DNA from: Pseudomonas syringae
GTDB lineage: Bacteria > Pseudomonadota > Gammaproteobacteria > Pseudomonadales > Pseudomonadaceae
Direction: 5' to 3'
Assembly (NCBI RefSeq): GCF_021606685.1
Contig: NZ_WKCB01000004.1
Location: forward strand, 105,536 to 169,535
Length of the DNA: 64,000 nucleotides
Positions 36,799 to 47,058 of the stretch are shown here, piece by piece. A program made the translations under genes and the position numbers. The notes beneath the pieces are model-generated. The model made no database searches, was not told the origin of the DNA, and saw only the letters and a list, made by a program, of their open reading frames with translations. The stretch's first letter is position 1; every line of letters starts with the position of its first letter.

Positions 36799-38406
36799 TC
36801 AGTGACGGAAGTGACGCATGCCGGTGAAGACCATCGCGATGCCGGCTTCATCAGCGGCGGCGATCACTTCAGCATCACGCATCGAGCCGCCCGGCTGGAT
36901 CACCGCGGTAACACCGGCTTTCGCGGCGTTGTCCAGGCCATCACGGAACGGGAAGAACGCATCAGACGCCATCACTGAACCCACGACCTGCAAACCGGCG
37001 TGCTCGGCCTTGATCGCAGCGATACGCGCCGAGTTCACGCGGCTCATCTGGCCGGCGCCGACACCGATGGTCTGGCGGTTCTTGGCGTAGACGATGGCGT
37101 TGGACTTAACGTACTTGGCCACTTTCCAGGCGAAGATCAGGTCGTTGATTTCTTGCTCGGTCGGGGCGCGCTTGGTCACGACCTTCAGGTCTTCGCTGCC
37201 GATCATGCCGATGTCGCGGCTCTGTACCAGCAAGCCGCCGTTGACGCGCTTGTAGTCCCAGGCAGCGGCACGCTCAGCCGACCACTCGCCGCAGGCCAGC
37301 AGGCGCACGTTGGCTTTGGCGGCCACGATGGCGCGGGCTTCTTCGCTCACGCTCGGGGCGATGATCACTTCAACGAACTGACGCTCGACGATGGCCTTGG
37401 CGGTCTCGGCGTCCAGTTCACGGTTGAAGGCGATGATGCCGCCGAACGCGGATTCGGTGTCGGTGGCGTAGGCCAGTTCGTAGGCCTGGCGGATGCCGCC
37501 TTCAGCGTCCGGGCTCACCGCCACGCCGCACGGGTTGGCGTGCTTGACGATCACGCAGGCTGGCTTGACGAAGCTCTTCACGCATTCCAGCGCGGCGTCG
37601 GTGTCGGCCACGTTGTTGTAGGACAGCTCTTTGCCTTGCAGCTGGGTCGCGGTGGCGATGCCGACTTCGGCCGGTTTGGCTTCCACGTAGAACGCCGCGC
37701 TCTGGTGCGGGTTCTCGCCGTAGCGCATTTCCTGGGCCTTGATGAACTGGCTGTTGAAGGTGCGCGGGAACTGGCTGCGGCCTTCGGTGCTGAGGGTTTC
37801 AGCCGCCTGGTTCACGGTGCCCATGTAGTTGGCGATCATGCCGTCGTAGGCGGCGGTGTGTTCGAACGCCTTGAGCATCAGGTCGAAACGCTGGGCGTAG
37901 GTCAGGCCACCGGCTTTCAGGCTTTCGAGCACCTGGGCGTAGTCGCTGGCGTTGACCACGATGGCCACGTCTTTATGGTTCTTGGCAGCGGAACGAACCA
38001 TGGTCGGGCCGCCGATATCGATGTTCTCGATGGCGGTCGGCAGGTCGCAGCCTGGCTTGTTGATGGTCGCTTCGAACGGGTAGAGGTTAACAGCCACCAG
38101 GTCGATCGGCTTGATGCCGTGCTCGCTCATGATGGCGTCGTCGATACCGCGACGGCCGAGGATGCCGCCGTGGATTTTCGGGTGCAGGGTCTTGACCCGA
38201 CCGTCCATCATTTCTGCGAAACCAGTGTAGTCCGCCACTTCCACTGCGGCCACGCCGTTGTCCTGCAGCAGTTTGAAGGTCCCGCCCGTGGAGAGGATTT
38301 CCACGCCCAGGGCTTCCAGCTCCCGGGCAAATTCGAGGATCCCGGTCTTGTCGGAGACGCTGATCAAGGCGCGGCGGATCGGCAGGCGGGTAGTCTGGTC
38401 GGTCAT
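36799..38406 (-). CDS. purH: bifunctional AICAR transformylase / IMP cyclohydrolase PurH
   Basis: A 535-residue enzyme for the last two steps of IMP synthesis. The N-terminal cyclohydrolase is [20 protein letters not shown], with [14 protein letters not shown]. The C-terminal transformylase has the catalytic KHANPCG motif ([14 protein letters not shown]) and ends [18 protein letters not shown]. The ATG at 38406 (MTDQTTRLP) gives the usual Pseudomonas length and has GGAA upstream; an in-frame ATG lies 12 bases before. It follows fis, from which a terminator separates it. Confidence 0.98.
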   Translation of the reverse strand: MTDQTTRLPIRRALISVSDKTGILEFARELEALGVEILSTGGTFKLLQDNGVAAVEVADYTGFAEMMDGRVKTLHPKIHGGILGRRGIDDAIMSEHGIKPIDLVAVNLYPFEATINKPGCDLPTAIENIDIGGPTMVRSAAKNHKDVAIVVNASDYAQVLESLKAGGLTYAQRFDLMLKAFEHTAAYDGMIANYMGTVNQAAETLSTEGRSQFPRTFNSQFIKAQEMRYGENPHQSAAFYVEAKPAEVGIATATQLQGKELSYNNVADTDAALECVKSFVKPACVIVKHANPCGVAVSPDAEGGIRQAYELAYATDTESAFGGIIAFNRELDAETAKAIVERQFVEVIIAPSVSEEARAIVAAKANVRLLACGEWSAERAAAWDYKRVNGGLLVQSRDIGMIGSEDLKVVTKRAPTEQEINDLIFAWKVAKYVKSNAIVYAKNRQTIGVGAGQMSRVNSARIAAIKAEHAGLQVVGSVMASDAFFPFRDGLDNAAKAGVTAVIQPGGSMRDAEVIAAADEAGIAMVFTGMRHFRH

Positions 38407-38437
38407 TTCAATTTCCATCAAAAGCAAAGGAGTCAGC

Positions 38438-38470
38438 AAAAAAGGCGACCGGTTTTACGCGGGCGCCTTT
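38438..38470 (-). terminator. rho-independent terminator after fis
   Basis: Read on the minus strand, AAAGGCG (38470-38464) pairs with CGCCTTT (38447-38441), ending in a T6 run. It lies 18 bases after the fis stop and 32 bases before the purH start. Confidence 0.8.
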
Positions 38471-38487
38471 CTGGTTTGATTGAATGC

Positions 38488-38808
38488 TTACAGCAAATCG
38501 TACTGCTTGAGCTTTTTGCGCAAGGTGCCACGGTTGAGGCCCAGCAGCTCACTGGCTTTGGTCTGGTTGCCCTTGACGTAGTTCATCACGCTTTCGAGCA
38601 AGGGCGCCTCGACTTCGGAGAGCACCAGGTTGTACACGTCCGTGACGGAAGCGCCCTCAAGGTGGGCGAAATAATTGTGCAGCGCCTTCTCGACACTGCC
38701 GCGAAGGGTCTGACCTTCTTCGCTCGGCGTGTTGAGGTGCTGTTTCAAATTGACGTTGTCGCTCACGGGTGTTGTTCCACTCACTAAAGTCTCGGTCATC
38801 ATCGTCAT
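38488..38808 (-). CDS. fis: DNA-binding protein Fis
   Basis: A 106-residue nucleoid protein. The C-terminal helix-turn-helix [30 protein letters not shown] is nearly identical to other gamma-proteobacterial Fis, and the preceding LLESVMN region is the dimer helix. It bends DNA and activates rRNA and other promoters in rapid growth. The ATG at 38808 overlaps the dusB stop (ATGA), the conserved dusB-fis operon. Confidence 0.98.
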   Translation of the reverse strand: MTMMTETLVSGTTPVSDNVNLKQHLNTPSEEGQTLRGSVEKALHNYFAHLEGASVTDVYNLVLSEVEAPLLESVMNYVKGNQTKASELLGLNRGTLRKKLKQYDLL

Positions 38809-39818
38809 GCGGCCACCCCTTCTCCGTCCCCTGCTCTCAGGCTCTTGTCTCGTTCGGCAAAAAACTCACGAACGGCGGTGACCTGTGCTTGCGTTTCATC
38901 CAAACGATTGAACCCGGCGCGAAACTCCCTGGCGCCCGGCAGGGTTGCGAGATACCAACCCACATGCTTGCGAGCAATGCGCACGCCCATCACGTCCCCA
39001 TAGAAGGTGTGAAGTGCAGCCAGATGCTCAAGCAGAATACGTTCCACTTCGACCAACTCCGGTGCCGGCAAGACTTCGCCGGTACGCAGAAAGTGGTCGA
39101 TCTCACGAAAAATCCACGGCCGCCCCTGGGCCGCGCGGCCAATCAACAAGCCATCGGCACCGGTGGCGTGCAGCACGCGCCGGGCTTTCTCGGCTGAATC
39201 GATGTCGCCATTGGCAAACACCGGCATCGACACCGCCTGCTTGATCGCGGCGATGGTGTCGTACTCGGCTTCACCGGTGTACAGATCGGCGCGGGTACGG
39301 CCATGCACCGCCAGCGCTGTAATGCCTGCCTGTTCGGCGATCTTCGCCACCGTCAGGCCGTTCTTGTTGTCCCGGTCCCAGCCGGTACGAATCTTCAGGG
39401 TGACCGGCACATCCACTGCGGCGACAACGGCCTGCAGGATCTCGGCAACCAACTGCTCATCTTTCAACAGCGCAGAACCGGCGGCCTTGTTGCAGACCTT
39501 CTTGGCCGGGCAGCCCATGTTGATGTCGATGATCTGTGCGCCCAACTCCACGTTGGCCCGGGCCGCATCCGCGAGCATCTGCGCATCACCGCCGGCGATC
39601 TGTACCGAGCGGGGCTCGGGATCACCTTCGTGGATCATGCGCATCCGCGATTTGCGGGTGTTCCACAAGCTCATGTCGCTGGTGACCATTTCCGAGACTA
39701 CTAGACCCGCGCCCAAGCGCTTGCACAGCTGACGAAAGGGCTGGTCGGTGACGCCCGCCATAGGGGCGAGAATCAAGCCGTTCTGCAATGTGTATGGGCC
39801 GATGCGTACCGCCGACAT
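38805..39818 (-). CDS. dusB: tRNA-dihydrouridine synthase DusB
   Basis: A 337-residue FMN enzyme that reduces uridine in tRNA. It has [20 protein letters not shown], the catalytic cysteine segment [47 protein letters not shown] and [18 protein letters not shown]. It is the first gene of the dusB-fis pair. A candidate promoter lies at 39870-39897. Confidence 0.98.
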   Translation of the reverse strand: MSAVRIGPYTLQNGLILAPMAGVTDQPFRQLCKRLGAGLVVSEMVTSDMSLWNTRKSRMRMIHEGDPEPRSVQIAGGDAQMLADAARANVELGAQIIDINMGCPAKKVCNKAAGSALLKDEQLVAEILQAVVAAVDVPVTLKIRTGWDRDNKNGLTVAKIAEQAGITALAVHGRTRADLYTGEAEYDTIAAIKQAVSMPVFANGDIDSAEKARRVLHATGADGLLIGRAAQGRPWIFREIDHFLRTGEVLPAPELVEVERILLEHLAALHTFYGDVMGVRIARKHVGWYLATLPGAREFRAGFNRLDETQAQVTAVREFFAERDKSLRAGDGEGVAA

Positions 39819-39869
39819 AGGACTTCCCTGTTGTGGGGCCGGATCATTAGAGTTCGAAAAAGGGTTGGC

Positions 39870-39897
39870 ATGATACCCGCTCTCGATGACTGGATAA
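39870..39897 (-). promoter_or_regulatory. candidate sigma-70 promoter for dusB-fis
   Basis: On the minus strand TATCAT (39875-39870) lies 16 bases after TTATCC (39897-39892), 52 bases before the dusB ATG. The -10 matches five of six consensus bases; the -35 is weak. Confidence 0.4.
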
Positions 39898-40003
39898 AGG
39901 CTGAATTGGATAAAATCTGAACAGTTATTTCTTTATCGCTGCCGGTTTGGTTGCGTGGGGCGAAGTCAAGAAACCGACGTCAAGCCTCAAGGTATGAACC
40001 GAT

Positions 40004-41230
40004 TCACTCGGGCGAGTGAAAGCTCAGGCTGTAATTCACGGCTTTATTGCCGGGGTCGAGAATATCCAGGGAGATATGGATCGGGGTCTGCGAGGGCATT
40101 TCGCTTACGCCGGCCAGTTCACCGCTGAGGTATTCGGCGGGCTTGAAGCGACGACTGGCGATCAGGCCGCCGTTCAAATCGGCAAAACGCAGCTCCAGCA
40201 GCGGGAAGGGCTGGGAGAAGGTGGCGCGGTTGTAGATGATTGCATCCACCACCAGCGCGCCGGCAAATTCCGGGTGGCTGCGTACCACCAGGTTGCTGCT
40301 CTTGATATGGGCGATATCGACCCGCGACGGCACGGTGCAGCCCAAGGTGGGGCACAGTTCCTGGAACCACGGGCGATAGGCATCCTGGCGGGCGAGGTCG
40401 TCGAACTGGTAGGCGATGTACTGGCCGGCGAGGCCGGCGGCGGCGATCAGTACCAGCACGATCCAGATCAGGCGACGGCCCCAGCCAGCGGGGCGTTTCT
40501 GCGCGTAGAGGTGCAGCGGGTCATCTTCCAGGTCCTGGAGCATGTCGTCGTGAGCACTGGCCTCGGCGCGGGGGCGCTTGCGGCGGGGCTGCGCGCGTTC
40601 CTCGGGTTCCGGGGCTTCTACGGCGTGGGTCAGCGGCGTGAACGGTGGGTCTTGATCGTCGTCATCCACGGTTGAGCGCAGCGGCGGTTCGTCATCGATA
40701 TCGTCCGCGTGGAATGACATGGACGGTTCGGTGCGCGGCTGCGTCGGCTCGGGCTCGTCGTCAGTGAGTTGGCCGCGCTCTTGCGGTGGTTCGCTGAACA
40801 GGCTGGCCGCCCATTTTTCTTCCTCGGCCTTGACGGTATCGCGGCTGGCACTGAGGGCGTCGTCTTTTTGCCGGCGGTCGGCGTTTGCCTGGCGACGCTC
40901 GGAGGTCAGCGGTTGGGTGTGCTGAATTTCGCGGCGTTCCAGTTTGGCGAGTTCTTCGTCCAGGTCCAGGTTGTCCAGGTCCAGCTCTTCGGCGGTCCAC
41001 TGTTTCTGGCTGATTGCGCGCGGTGCCTCGGGGATCGGCTCGGCAATGGCCGCCTGCTCAGGTTCTGACGCGGTGGCCTGGGCCCGCTGCTCGAGCAACT
41101 GGCGCACCGCGTTGAACACTTGCAGGCACGAGCCGCAGCGCACCACGCCGCGGGCCACGTTCAATTGAGCGTGGCTGACGCGAAAGCGCACTTGGCAATG
41201 TGGGCACTGGGTGACGAAACTGTCGCTCAT
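40004..41230 (-). CDS. zinc-ribbon and DUF3426 membrane protein
   Basis: A 408-residue protein. The N-terminal MJ0042-type zinc ribbon is VTQCPHCQVRFRVSHAQ with VRCGSCLQVFNAV. An acidic, low-complexity middle of about 200 residues (DLDNLDLDEELAKLERRE; DDIDDEPPLRSTVDDDDQ) is followed by one TM helix (LIWIVLVLIAAAGLAGQYIAY). The C-terminal DUF3426 domain has QELCPTLGCTVPSRVDI and RFKPAEYLSGELAG. The same gene precedes or follows prmA in most Pseudomonas. Function unknown. The ATG at 41230 is 30 bases after the prmA stop. Confidence 0.9.
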   Translation of the reverse strand: MSDSFVTQCPHCQVRFRVSHAQLNVARGVVRCGSCLQVFNAVRQLLEQRAQATASEPEQAAIAEPIPEAPRAISQKQWTAEELDLDNLDLDEELAKLERREIQHTQPLTSERRQANADRRQKDDALSASRDTVKAEEEKWAASLFSEPPQERGQLTDDEPEPTQPRTEPSMSFHADDIDDEPPLRSTVDDDDQDPPFTPLTHAVEAPEPEERAQPRRKRPRAEASAHDDMLQDLEDDPLHLYAQKRPAGWGRRLIWIVLVLIAAAGLAGQYIAYQFDDLARQDAYRPWFQELCPTLGCTVPSRVDIAHIKSSNLVVRSHPEFAGALVVDAIIYNRATFSQPFPLLELRFADLNGGLIASRRFKPAEYLSGELAGVSEMPSQTPIHISLDILDPGNKAVNYSLSFHSPE

Positions 41231-41260
41231 GCGGCTATCCGATTCAGGCAAGCGCTCATT

Positions 41261-42139
41261 CTAGCGCCGACGCCCGCTGATGCGCACCCAGCCGTCACGG
41301 TTGGCGATCGGGTCCAGCTCGAAATCCTTGGCATAAGCAGCAGCCACGTCTTCGCCCTGTTCGGCGAGGATACCCGACAGCGCCAGACGGCCGCCCGGCT
41401 TGACCAGGCTCGACAGCTGCGGCGCCAGGGACACCAGCGGCCCGGCGAGGATGTTGGCCACCAGCACATCGGCCTGCACCTGGGGCAATTGCTCCGGCAG
41501 GTAGAGCGGGAATTTGCCTTCAGGAATGTTGTTGCGCCCGGCGTTATCGCGGGAGGCCTCCAGGGCCTGCACGTCGATGTCGGTACCCACGGCTTCCTTG
41601 GCGCCCAGCAGCAGGGCGGCAATTGCGAGGATCCCCGAGCCGCAACCGAAGTCCAGCACGTGGCTGTCGGTCAGGTCCTGGCCGTCCAGCCATTCCAGGC
41701 ACAGCGCGGTGGTGGGGTGGGTGCCGGTGCCGAACGCCAGGCCCGGGTCCAGCAGCAGGTTGACGGCATCCGGCTCGGGGGCTGCGTGCCAGCTCGGCAC
41801 GATCCACAGGCGCTGGCCGAAACGCATCGGCTGGAAGTTATCCATCCAGCTGCGCTCCCAGTCCTGGTCTTCGATCACTTCGCTGTGATGCTCGGGCAGC
41901 GGGCCGCCGGTGAGCAGTTCCATATGGGCCAGCACGGCGGCGGCATCGGTGCCGTCTTCGAACAGGGCCAGCAGGTGGGTGTGGGACCACAGTGGGGTGG
42001 TGTTGAGTTCTGGCTCGAAGATCGGTTGGTCTTCGGCGTCCATGAACGTTACCGATACCGCGCCGACTTCGAGGAAAGCGTCTTCGTAGGTTTCGGCTTG
42101 TTCTGGGCTGATGGCGAGACGGACTTGCAGCCAAGGCAT
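41261..42139 (-). CDS. prmA: ribosomal protein L11 methyltransferase PrmA
   Basis: A 292-residue SAM-dependent enzyme that trimethylates ribosomal protein L11. It begins [20 protein letters not shown] and has the methyltransferase motif [19 protein letters not shown], then [18 protein letters not shown]. The ATG at 42139 has AAAGGTG upstream. It ends 30 bases before the DUF3426 gene; a REP doublet and the accC terminator lie upstream. Confidence 0.97.
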   Translation of the reverse strand: MPWLQVRLAISPEQAETYEDAFLEVGAVSVTFMDAEDQPIFEPELNTTPLWSHTHLLALFEDGTDAAAVLAHMELLTGGPLPEHHSEVIEDQDWERSWMDNFQPMRFGQRLWIVPSWHAAPEPDAVNLLLDPGLAFGTGTHPTTALCLEWLDGQDLTDSHVLDFGCGSGILAIAALLLGAKEAVGTDIDVQALEASRDNAGRNNIPEGKFPLYLPEQLPQVQADVLVANILAGPLVSLAPQLSSLVKPGGRLALSGILAEQGEDVAAAYAKDFELDPIANRDGWVRISGRRR

Positions 42140-42248
42140 GGCGGGCACCTTTGAAAAAATTGAATGTGCGACGGGTGGGTCGCGAAAGCGCGCAAGTTTA
42201 CGCGAGCGCACCGCAGAAGACGACTGTACTGACTGAACACGGATCAAA

Positions 42249-42336
42249 TGTGGGAGGGGGCTTGCTCCCGATAGCAGTGTGTCAGCCTCATCATCTGTAA
42301 CTGATCCACCGCTATCGGGAGCAAGCCCCCTCCCAC
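42249..42336. repeat. REP doublet between accC and prmA
   Basis: Inverted TGTGGGAGGGGGCTTGCTCC units around a core with GTGTCAGCCTCATC and AACTGATCC. Confidence 0.93.
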
Positions 42337-42380
42337 ATTTGCACTGTGTACCTCTTCAAAATAGAGGGCCCACAAACAAC

Positions 42381-42403
42381 AAAGCCGCCCTAAGGCGGCT
42401 TTG
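42381..42403 (-). terminator. rho-independent terminator after accC
   Basis: AAAGCCGCC pairs perfectly with GGCGGCTTT across a 4-base loop (CTAA), with TTG TTG TTTG following on the minus strand. It starts 14 bases after the accC stop and could work in both directions. Confidence 0.85.
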
Positions 42404-42416
42404 TTGGGTGGAGCAC

Positions 42417-43778
42417 TTACTGGTTGGCCAGCTTGTGTTCCAGGTAGTGAATGTTCACACCACCTTCGCAGAAGCCTTCATCACGAACCAGGTCCCGATG
42501 CAGCGGGATGTTGGTCTTAATGCCGTCTACCACGATTTCGTCCAGGGCGTTGCGCATACGGGCCATGGCCTCGTCGCGGGTGGCGCCCCAGGTGATCAGC
42601 TTGCCGATCAGCGAGTCGTAGTTGGACGGAACCTTGTAGCCGCTGTACAGGTGCGAATCCACACGTACGCCGTTGCCGCCGGGCGCGTGGAAATGCTTGA
42701 CCAGGCCAGGGCTTGGGATAAAGGTTTTCGGGTCTTCGGCGTTGATCCGGCACTCAAGCGAGTGGCCGTGAAGCTTCACGTCGTCCTGGGTGAAGGACAG
42801 CACGTTGCCGGCGGCGATGCTGAGCATCTCCTTGACGATGTCGATACCGGTGACCATCTCCGAAACCGGGTGCTCTACCTGCACACGAGTGTTCATCTCG
42901 ATGAAGTAGAAACGACCGTTCTCGTAGAGGAACTCGAAAGTACCCGCGCCACGGTAGTTGATGTCGATGCACGCCTTGACGCAGCGAGCCAGTACTTCCT
43001 GACGCGCGGTTTCATCCAGGCCCGGTGCCGGGGCTTCTTCCAACACCTTCTGGTGACGGCGTTGCAGCGAGCAATCGCGGTCGCCCAGGTGGATGGCGTG
43101 GCCCTGGCCGTCGGACAATACCTGCACTTCCACGTGACGTGGGTTGGTCAGGTACTTTTCCAGGTAGACCATCGGGTTGCCGAACCAGGCGCCCGCTTCG
43201 GAGCGGGTCTGCTTGGCGGCTTCGATCAGGTCTTCTTCCTTGTGCACCACGCGCATGCCGCGACCACCACCGCCACCGGCGGCCTTGATGATCACCGGGT
43301 AACCGACTTCACGACCAATGCGCAGGGCGGTTGCCTCGTCTTCCGGCAGTGGGCCGTCGGAGCCAGGCACGGTTGGCACACCGGCTGCGATCATGGCGTC
43401 CTTGGCCGAGACCTTGTCGCCCATCAGGCGAATGGTTTCGGCTTTAGGGCCAATGAAGGCAAACCCGGATTTTTCCACCTGTTCGGCGAAGTCGGCGTTT
43501 TCCGCGAGGAAGCCGTAGCCCGGGTGGATGCCATCAGCGCCGGTCACTTCCGCGGCGGCGATGATGTTCGAGACTTTCAGGTACGAGTTCGTGGCCAGTG
43601 GCGGGCCGATGCAGATGCTTTCGTCCGCCAGTTTCACGTGCATCAATTCGGTATCGGCCGTCGAGTAAACAGCGACGGTCTTGATGCCCTCTTCCTTACA
43701 GGCGCGCAGGATACGCAGCGCGATCTCGCCGCGGTTGGCGATCAGGACTTTTTGCAGTTTCTTCGCAGGTTTCAACAT
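42417..43778 (-). CDS. accC: acetyl-CoA carboxylase, biotin carboxylase AccC
   Basis: A 453-residue ATP-grasp enzyme that carboxylates biotin on AccB for fatty acid synthesis. It has [39 protein letters not shown], the [20 protein letters not shown] segment and the catalytic [20 protein letters not shown]. The start is the ATG at 43778 (MLKPAKKLQ), 17 bases after the accB stop, with GGAG upstream; an in-frame GTG at 43799 would overlap accB. The accB-accC pair is the usual operon. Confidence 0.98.
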   Translation of the reverse strand: MLKPAKKLQKVLIANRGEIALRILRACKEEGIKTVAVYSTADTELMHVKLADESICIGPPLATNSYLKVSNIIAAAEVTGADGIHPGYGFLAENADFAEQVEKSGFAFIGPKAETIRLMGDKVSAKDAMIAAGVPTVPGSDGPLPEDEATALRIGREVGYPVIIKAAGGGGGRGMRVVHKEEDLIEAAKQTRSEAGAWFGNPMVYLEKYLTNPRHVEVQVLSDGQGHAIHLGDRDCSLQRRHQKVLEEAPAPGLDETARQEVLARCVKACIDINYRGAGTFEFLYENGRFYFIEMNTRVQVEHPVSEMVTGIDIVKEMLSIAAGNVLSFTQDDVKLHGHSLECRINAEDPKTFIPSPGLVKHFHAPGGNGVRVDSHLYSGYKVPSNYDSLIGKLITWGATRDEAMARMRNALDEIVVDGIKTNIPLHRDLVRDEGFCEGGVNIHYLEHKLANQ

Positions 43779-43795
43779 CGAAGGCGCTCCGCGGT

Positions 43796-44257
43796 TCAAA
43801 CGATGGTGAACAGCGGCTGGTCGTACTCAACCGGCTGACCGTTTTCTACCAGGATGGATTCGATGACGCCGGCTTTCTCAGCAGTGATGTGGTTCATCAT
43901 CTTCATCGCTTCAACGATGCAGATGGTGTCACCCACTTTCACGGTTGCGCCGACTTCAACGAAGGCTGGCGAGGTCGGTGCCGGGGTGCGGTAGAAAGTA
44001 CCGACCATTGGCGACTTGACCACGAAACCGTTCAGCACTGGAGCAGCTGGCGCGGCAGGTGCAGCGGCAGCAGCAGGTGCGGCGGCCGGAGCAGCAGCCG
44101 GAGCCGGTGCTTGCATCTGTGGCGCGTAGAACTGTTGGGCCGGGGTCTTGCTGTGGCGGCTGATCCGTACGGATTCTTCGCCTTCCTTGATTTCCAGCTC
44201 GTCGATGCCGGACTCTTCCAGCAGCTCGATCAGTTTCTTAACTTTACGGATATCCAT
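43796..44257 (-). CDS. accB: biotin carboxyl carrier protein AccB
   Basis: A 153-residue carrier. The N-terminal dimer part is [21 protein letters not shown] flexible Ala/Pro linker ([20 protein letters not shown]) follows, then the biotinyl domain with the lysine in [12 protein letters not shown]. The length is normal. It lies 24 bases after the aroQ stop. Confidence 0.98.
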   Translation of the reverse strand: MDIRKVKKLIELLEESGIDELEIKEGEESVRISRHSKTPAQQFYAPQMQAPAPAAAPAAAPAAAAAPAAPAAPVLNGFVVKSPMVGTFYRTPAPTSPAFVEVGATVKVGDTICIVEAMKMMNHITAEKAGVIESILVENGQPVEYDQPLFTIV

Positions 44258-44281
44258 GAATCATCAACTCCCAAGGGTCGG

Positions 44282-44737
44282 TCAGGGGCGCTTGGCCGGT
44301 TGTTCAAGTTGTTCCAGGGCGGCCTCCAGGGCCAGTCGGTAACCGCTGGCGCCAAGGCCGCAGATCACACCTACCGCTACGTCGGAGAAGTAGGAGTGAT
44401 GGCGGAAAGCTTCGCGTTTGTGCACGTTGGACAAATGCACTTCGATGAATGGGATGCTCACCGCCAGCAACGCGTCACGTAATGCAACACTCGTGTGCGT
44501 AAAAGCGGCGGGATTGATCAGGATAAAGTCCACGCCTTCGCCACGCGCGGCATGGATGCGATCAATCAATTCGTACTCGGCATTGCTTTGCAGGTAGAGC
44601 AGATGGTGGCCGGCTTCACGGGCCCGGCGTTCCAGATCGAGGTTGATCTGTTCCAGGGTCACTGCCCCGTAGACGCCCGGTTCACGGGTGCCGAGCAGGT
44701 TCAGGTTGGGTCCGTGAAGAACCAGTAAGGTCGCCAT
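44282..44737 (-). CDS. aroQ: type II 3-dehydroquinate dehydratase AroQ
   Basis: A 151-residue shikimate-pathway enzyme that dehydrates 3-dehydroquinate. The N-terminal loop is [20 protein letters not shown] with the catalytic Tyr, and the rest has [36 protein letters not shown] and [19 protein letters not shown]. It is the first gene of aroQ-accB-accC, a conserved Pseudomonas order. Confidence 0.98.
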   Translation of the reverse strand: MATLLVLHGPNLNLLGTREPGVYGAVTLEQINLDLERRAREAGHHLLYLQSNAEYELIDRIHAARGEGVDFILINPAAFTHTSVALRDALLAVSIPFIEVHLSNVHKREAFRHHSYFSDVAVGVICGLGASGYRLALEAALEQLEQPAKRP

Positions 44738-44916
44738 CGGCTGTTCCTTGTTATTGAAGTGGGTACGTCAGAACCCGGCGACTATGCCGCAAAGCCTTTG
44801 TGACTGTCCAGTTCTATGCAGTAGGCAGCACGATTAGCGAGGATAGCGCAAAGTATGTGACCAAGTTGTCCGGTCTGGTCATTGGCAACACTTTTCTGAA
44901 AACACCGGAGGGTAAA

Positions 44917-45005
44917 TGTGGGAGGGGGCTTGCTCCCGATAGCGGTGGTTCAGTTACAGATAGTGAGACTGACACCCTGCTATCGGGGGCAAGCCCCCTC
45001 CCACA
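44917..45005. repeat. REP doublet upstream of aroQ
   Basis: Inverted TGTGGGAGGGGGCTTGCTCC units around a core with GTTCAGTTACAG and GACTGACACC. It occupies part of the 306-base gap between aroQ and the chemoreceptor gene; nothing else certain was seen there. Confidence 0.93.
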
Positions 45006-45043
45006 TTTGATCTCCATTGGATTCTGGATGTTCATTGGTCGGC

Positions 45044-47005
45044 TCAGACGCGGAAGGCCTGCACCGCCGTATTGAGCTGCCCGCCCAGCACCAACAGGTG
45101 CTCGCCCTGACTGCGCCCCTGGCCAATGCGCAGCAGATTATCCTCACCCAGCTGATGAATCCGCTCGCTGTTGTCGCGAATTTCACTCACGGCGCCACTT
45201 TGCTGGGCCGTCACATCGGCGATGCGCACCGCAGTGTCGGAAATGGTCTGGATCGCACCGACGATTTCATCCAGCGCACCATCCGCCGCCTGGGCCTGCT
45301 GGGCGGTGGCTTCGGCGTGTTCGACCTGCGCGCGCATGCCTTGCACCGATTGGTGCGCGGCGCTTTGCAGGCCGGCGATCAAGGTCTGGATTTCTGCGGT
45401 GGCACCGGCGGTGCGCTGGGCCAGGGAACGGACCTCATCGGCGACCACGGCAAACCCTCTGCCGGCCTCACCGGCGCGGGCGGCTTCAATTGCTGCGTTG
45501 AGGGCCAGCAGGTTGGTCTGGTCGGCAATGGCGCGAATCACTGTCAGTACGCCGCCGATGGTGGCCGATTCTTCGGCGAGTTTTTCGATCATTTGCGCGT
45601 TTTGCTGCACTTCGCCCACCAGGGCGTGCAGCCCGGTCAGGCTCAGGCCGATTACGCGTTGGCCGTGCTCCACTGCCTGGCCCGCGCTGCGGCTGGCACT
45701 GGCGGCCTGGCTGGCATCGCCGGCCACTTGCTGGATGGTCGCTTCCAGTTCGCCGAGTGAATCGCGGATCTGCGCGGTGTCGCCGGCCTGACGCTCGGCG
45801 CCATCGTGCAAGCCGCTGCTCAGTTCAGCCAAGGCGCGGCTGCTGCCGGCGACCTCCTCGGCATTCCCGCGAATGGTGCCCACCAGGTCGACCAAATAGG
45901 CGCGTAAACGGTTGAGAGAGGCTTCGATATCGCGCAATTCGCGGTTGGTCTTGCCCAGGGCAATCGGCTGGCCGAAGTCGCCTTCGGCCCACGTCGACAG
46001 GGCCGGTGCGAGGTTGGTGAGCACGCGGGCCAGCTTCCTTTGCAGGGTGTCGATCAGCAGCGCGATCAGCAGAATCAGGCCGATCATCACCCCTTGCATC
46101 AGGCGCACTTCGCCCTGGATCTTGCCGTGTTGGGCGCGTACTACCGGTTCCAGCCCGGCGATAGCTTGTTGCACTGCGTTGATTTTCAGGTGCGTGGCGG
46201 CGGCCAGGTCGGCGCGTTGCTGGATCTGCTCGCGGGTGCGCTTGAGTTCGGCAGGGTAGCGGGTGAGCAGGCTGTTGAGTTCGCGCTTGAGGTCGACGCC
46301 GCTGTCCTGGGCTTCGGTCTTTTCGCTGTTTTCCAGGCCCATCAAGGCCGAAAAATCATCCGCGCTGGAGTCGGCGCTGGCCTTCACGCCCAGCAGCGGC
46401 AGTTGCTCCAGCAGGTCGGCCTGGCTGCGGATAGTGCTGACTTCGCGCTCCACATCGTCCGCCAGCTCCGCGCGGCCGCTGCTCACCAGTTTGTCGCGGG
46501 CCAGCGACAGCCTGCCCAAGTGCTGGGAAGCCGTCAGCAGCGGCGGCAGGTAGCGCGCCGCTTCCGGGGTATTAACGCCGGTGGCGTACTGGCTCAGTTG
46601 ATCCAGGTTGGCGCCCAGTTCACGCTCGGCTTGCAGCAGCAAGGCTTGTGGGTCGCCGGCCAATTTGCCGGCCGCCAGCAGGTCGGTTTTGCTGAAGGTG
46701 TCCAGGTCCACCAGGCTGGGGCGCAGGTTCTGCGCGAGGTCGGCGGGCAGTTCATCCAAATGCTGCAGCAGGCTTTCCTGGCTCTGGCTGGCACTGCTCA
46801 AGCGCAGGGCGTCGCCGCTGGCCAGGTAGTCGTCGATATTGCGCGCGGCCTGGTTCTGGAAGGTCTGGGACAAGCCCAGGTAGCGCTCCATCAACAGATA
46901 AGGGCGTTCCAGGGCCTTTTGCGACCACCAGAGCGTGGCCCCGAGCGCCAGGCACACGGCCACCAGCAGAAGGGTATTGAGATTGGTCAGCAGCTTCAGG
47001 CGCAT
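45044..47005 (-). CDS. methyl-accepting chemotaxis protein (CtpL-like)
   Basis: A 653-residue receptor. TM1 is [19 protein letters not shown] long helical periplasmic sensor of about 260 residues follows (helical bimodular type judging by length and helix content), then TM2 ([20 protein letters not shown]), a HAMP-like region and the signalling domain. The hairpin is [37 protein letters not shown]. The ATG at 47005 is chosen over a TTG at 47017. It sits where P. aeruginosa has CtpL (PA4844), a phosphate/4-chloroaniline receptor; the ligand here is unproven. Confidence 0.92.
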   Translation of the reverse strand: MRLKLLTNLNTLLLVAVCLALGATLWWSQKALERPYLLMERYLGLSQTFQNQAARNIDDYLASGDALRLSSASQSQESLLQHLDELPADLAQNLRPSLVDLDTFSKTDLLAAGKLAGDPQALLLQAERELGANLDQLSQYATGVNTPEAARYLPPLLTASQHLGRLSLARDKLVSSGRAELADDVEREVSTIRSQADLLEQLPLLGVKASADSSADDFSALMGLENSEKTEAQDSGVDLKRELNSLLTRYPAELKRTREQIQQRADLAAATHLKINAVQQAIAGLEPVVRAQHGKIQGEVRLMQGVMIGLILLIALLIDTLQRKLARVLTNLAPALSTWAEGDFGQPIALGKTNRELRDIEASLNRLRAYLVDLVGTIRGNAEEVAGSSRALAELSSGLHDGAERQAGDTAQIRDSLGELEATIQQVAGDASQAASASRSAGQAVEHGQRVIGLSLTGLHALVGEVQQNAQMIEKLAEESATIGGVLTVIRAIADQTNLLALNAAIEAARAGEAGRGFAVVADEVRSLAQRTAGATAEIQTLIAGLQSAAHQSVQGMRAQVEHAEATAQQAQAADGALDEIVGAIQTISDTAVRIADVTAQQSGAVSEIRDNSERIHQLGEDNLLRIGQGRSQGEHLLVLGGQLNTAVQAFRV

Positions 47006-47058
47006 GCGTGGTTTCAACCGACAGCAAAAGGTAAGTGCCTGAAGTTATTGCGTTTGCG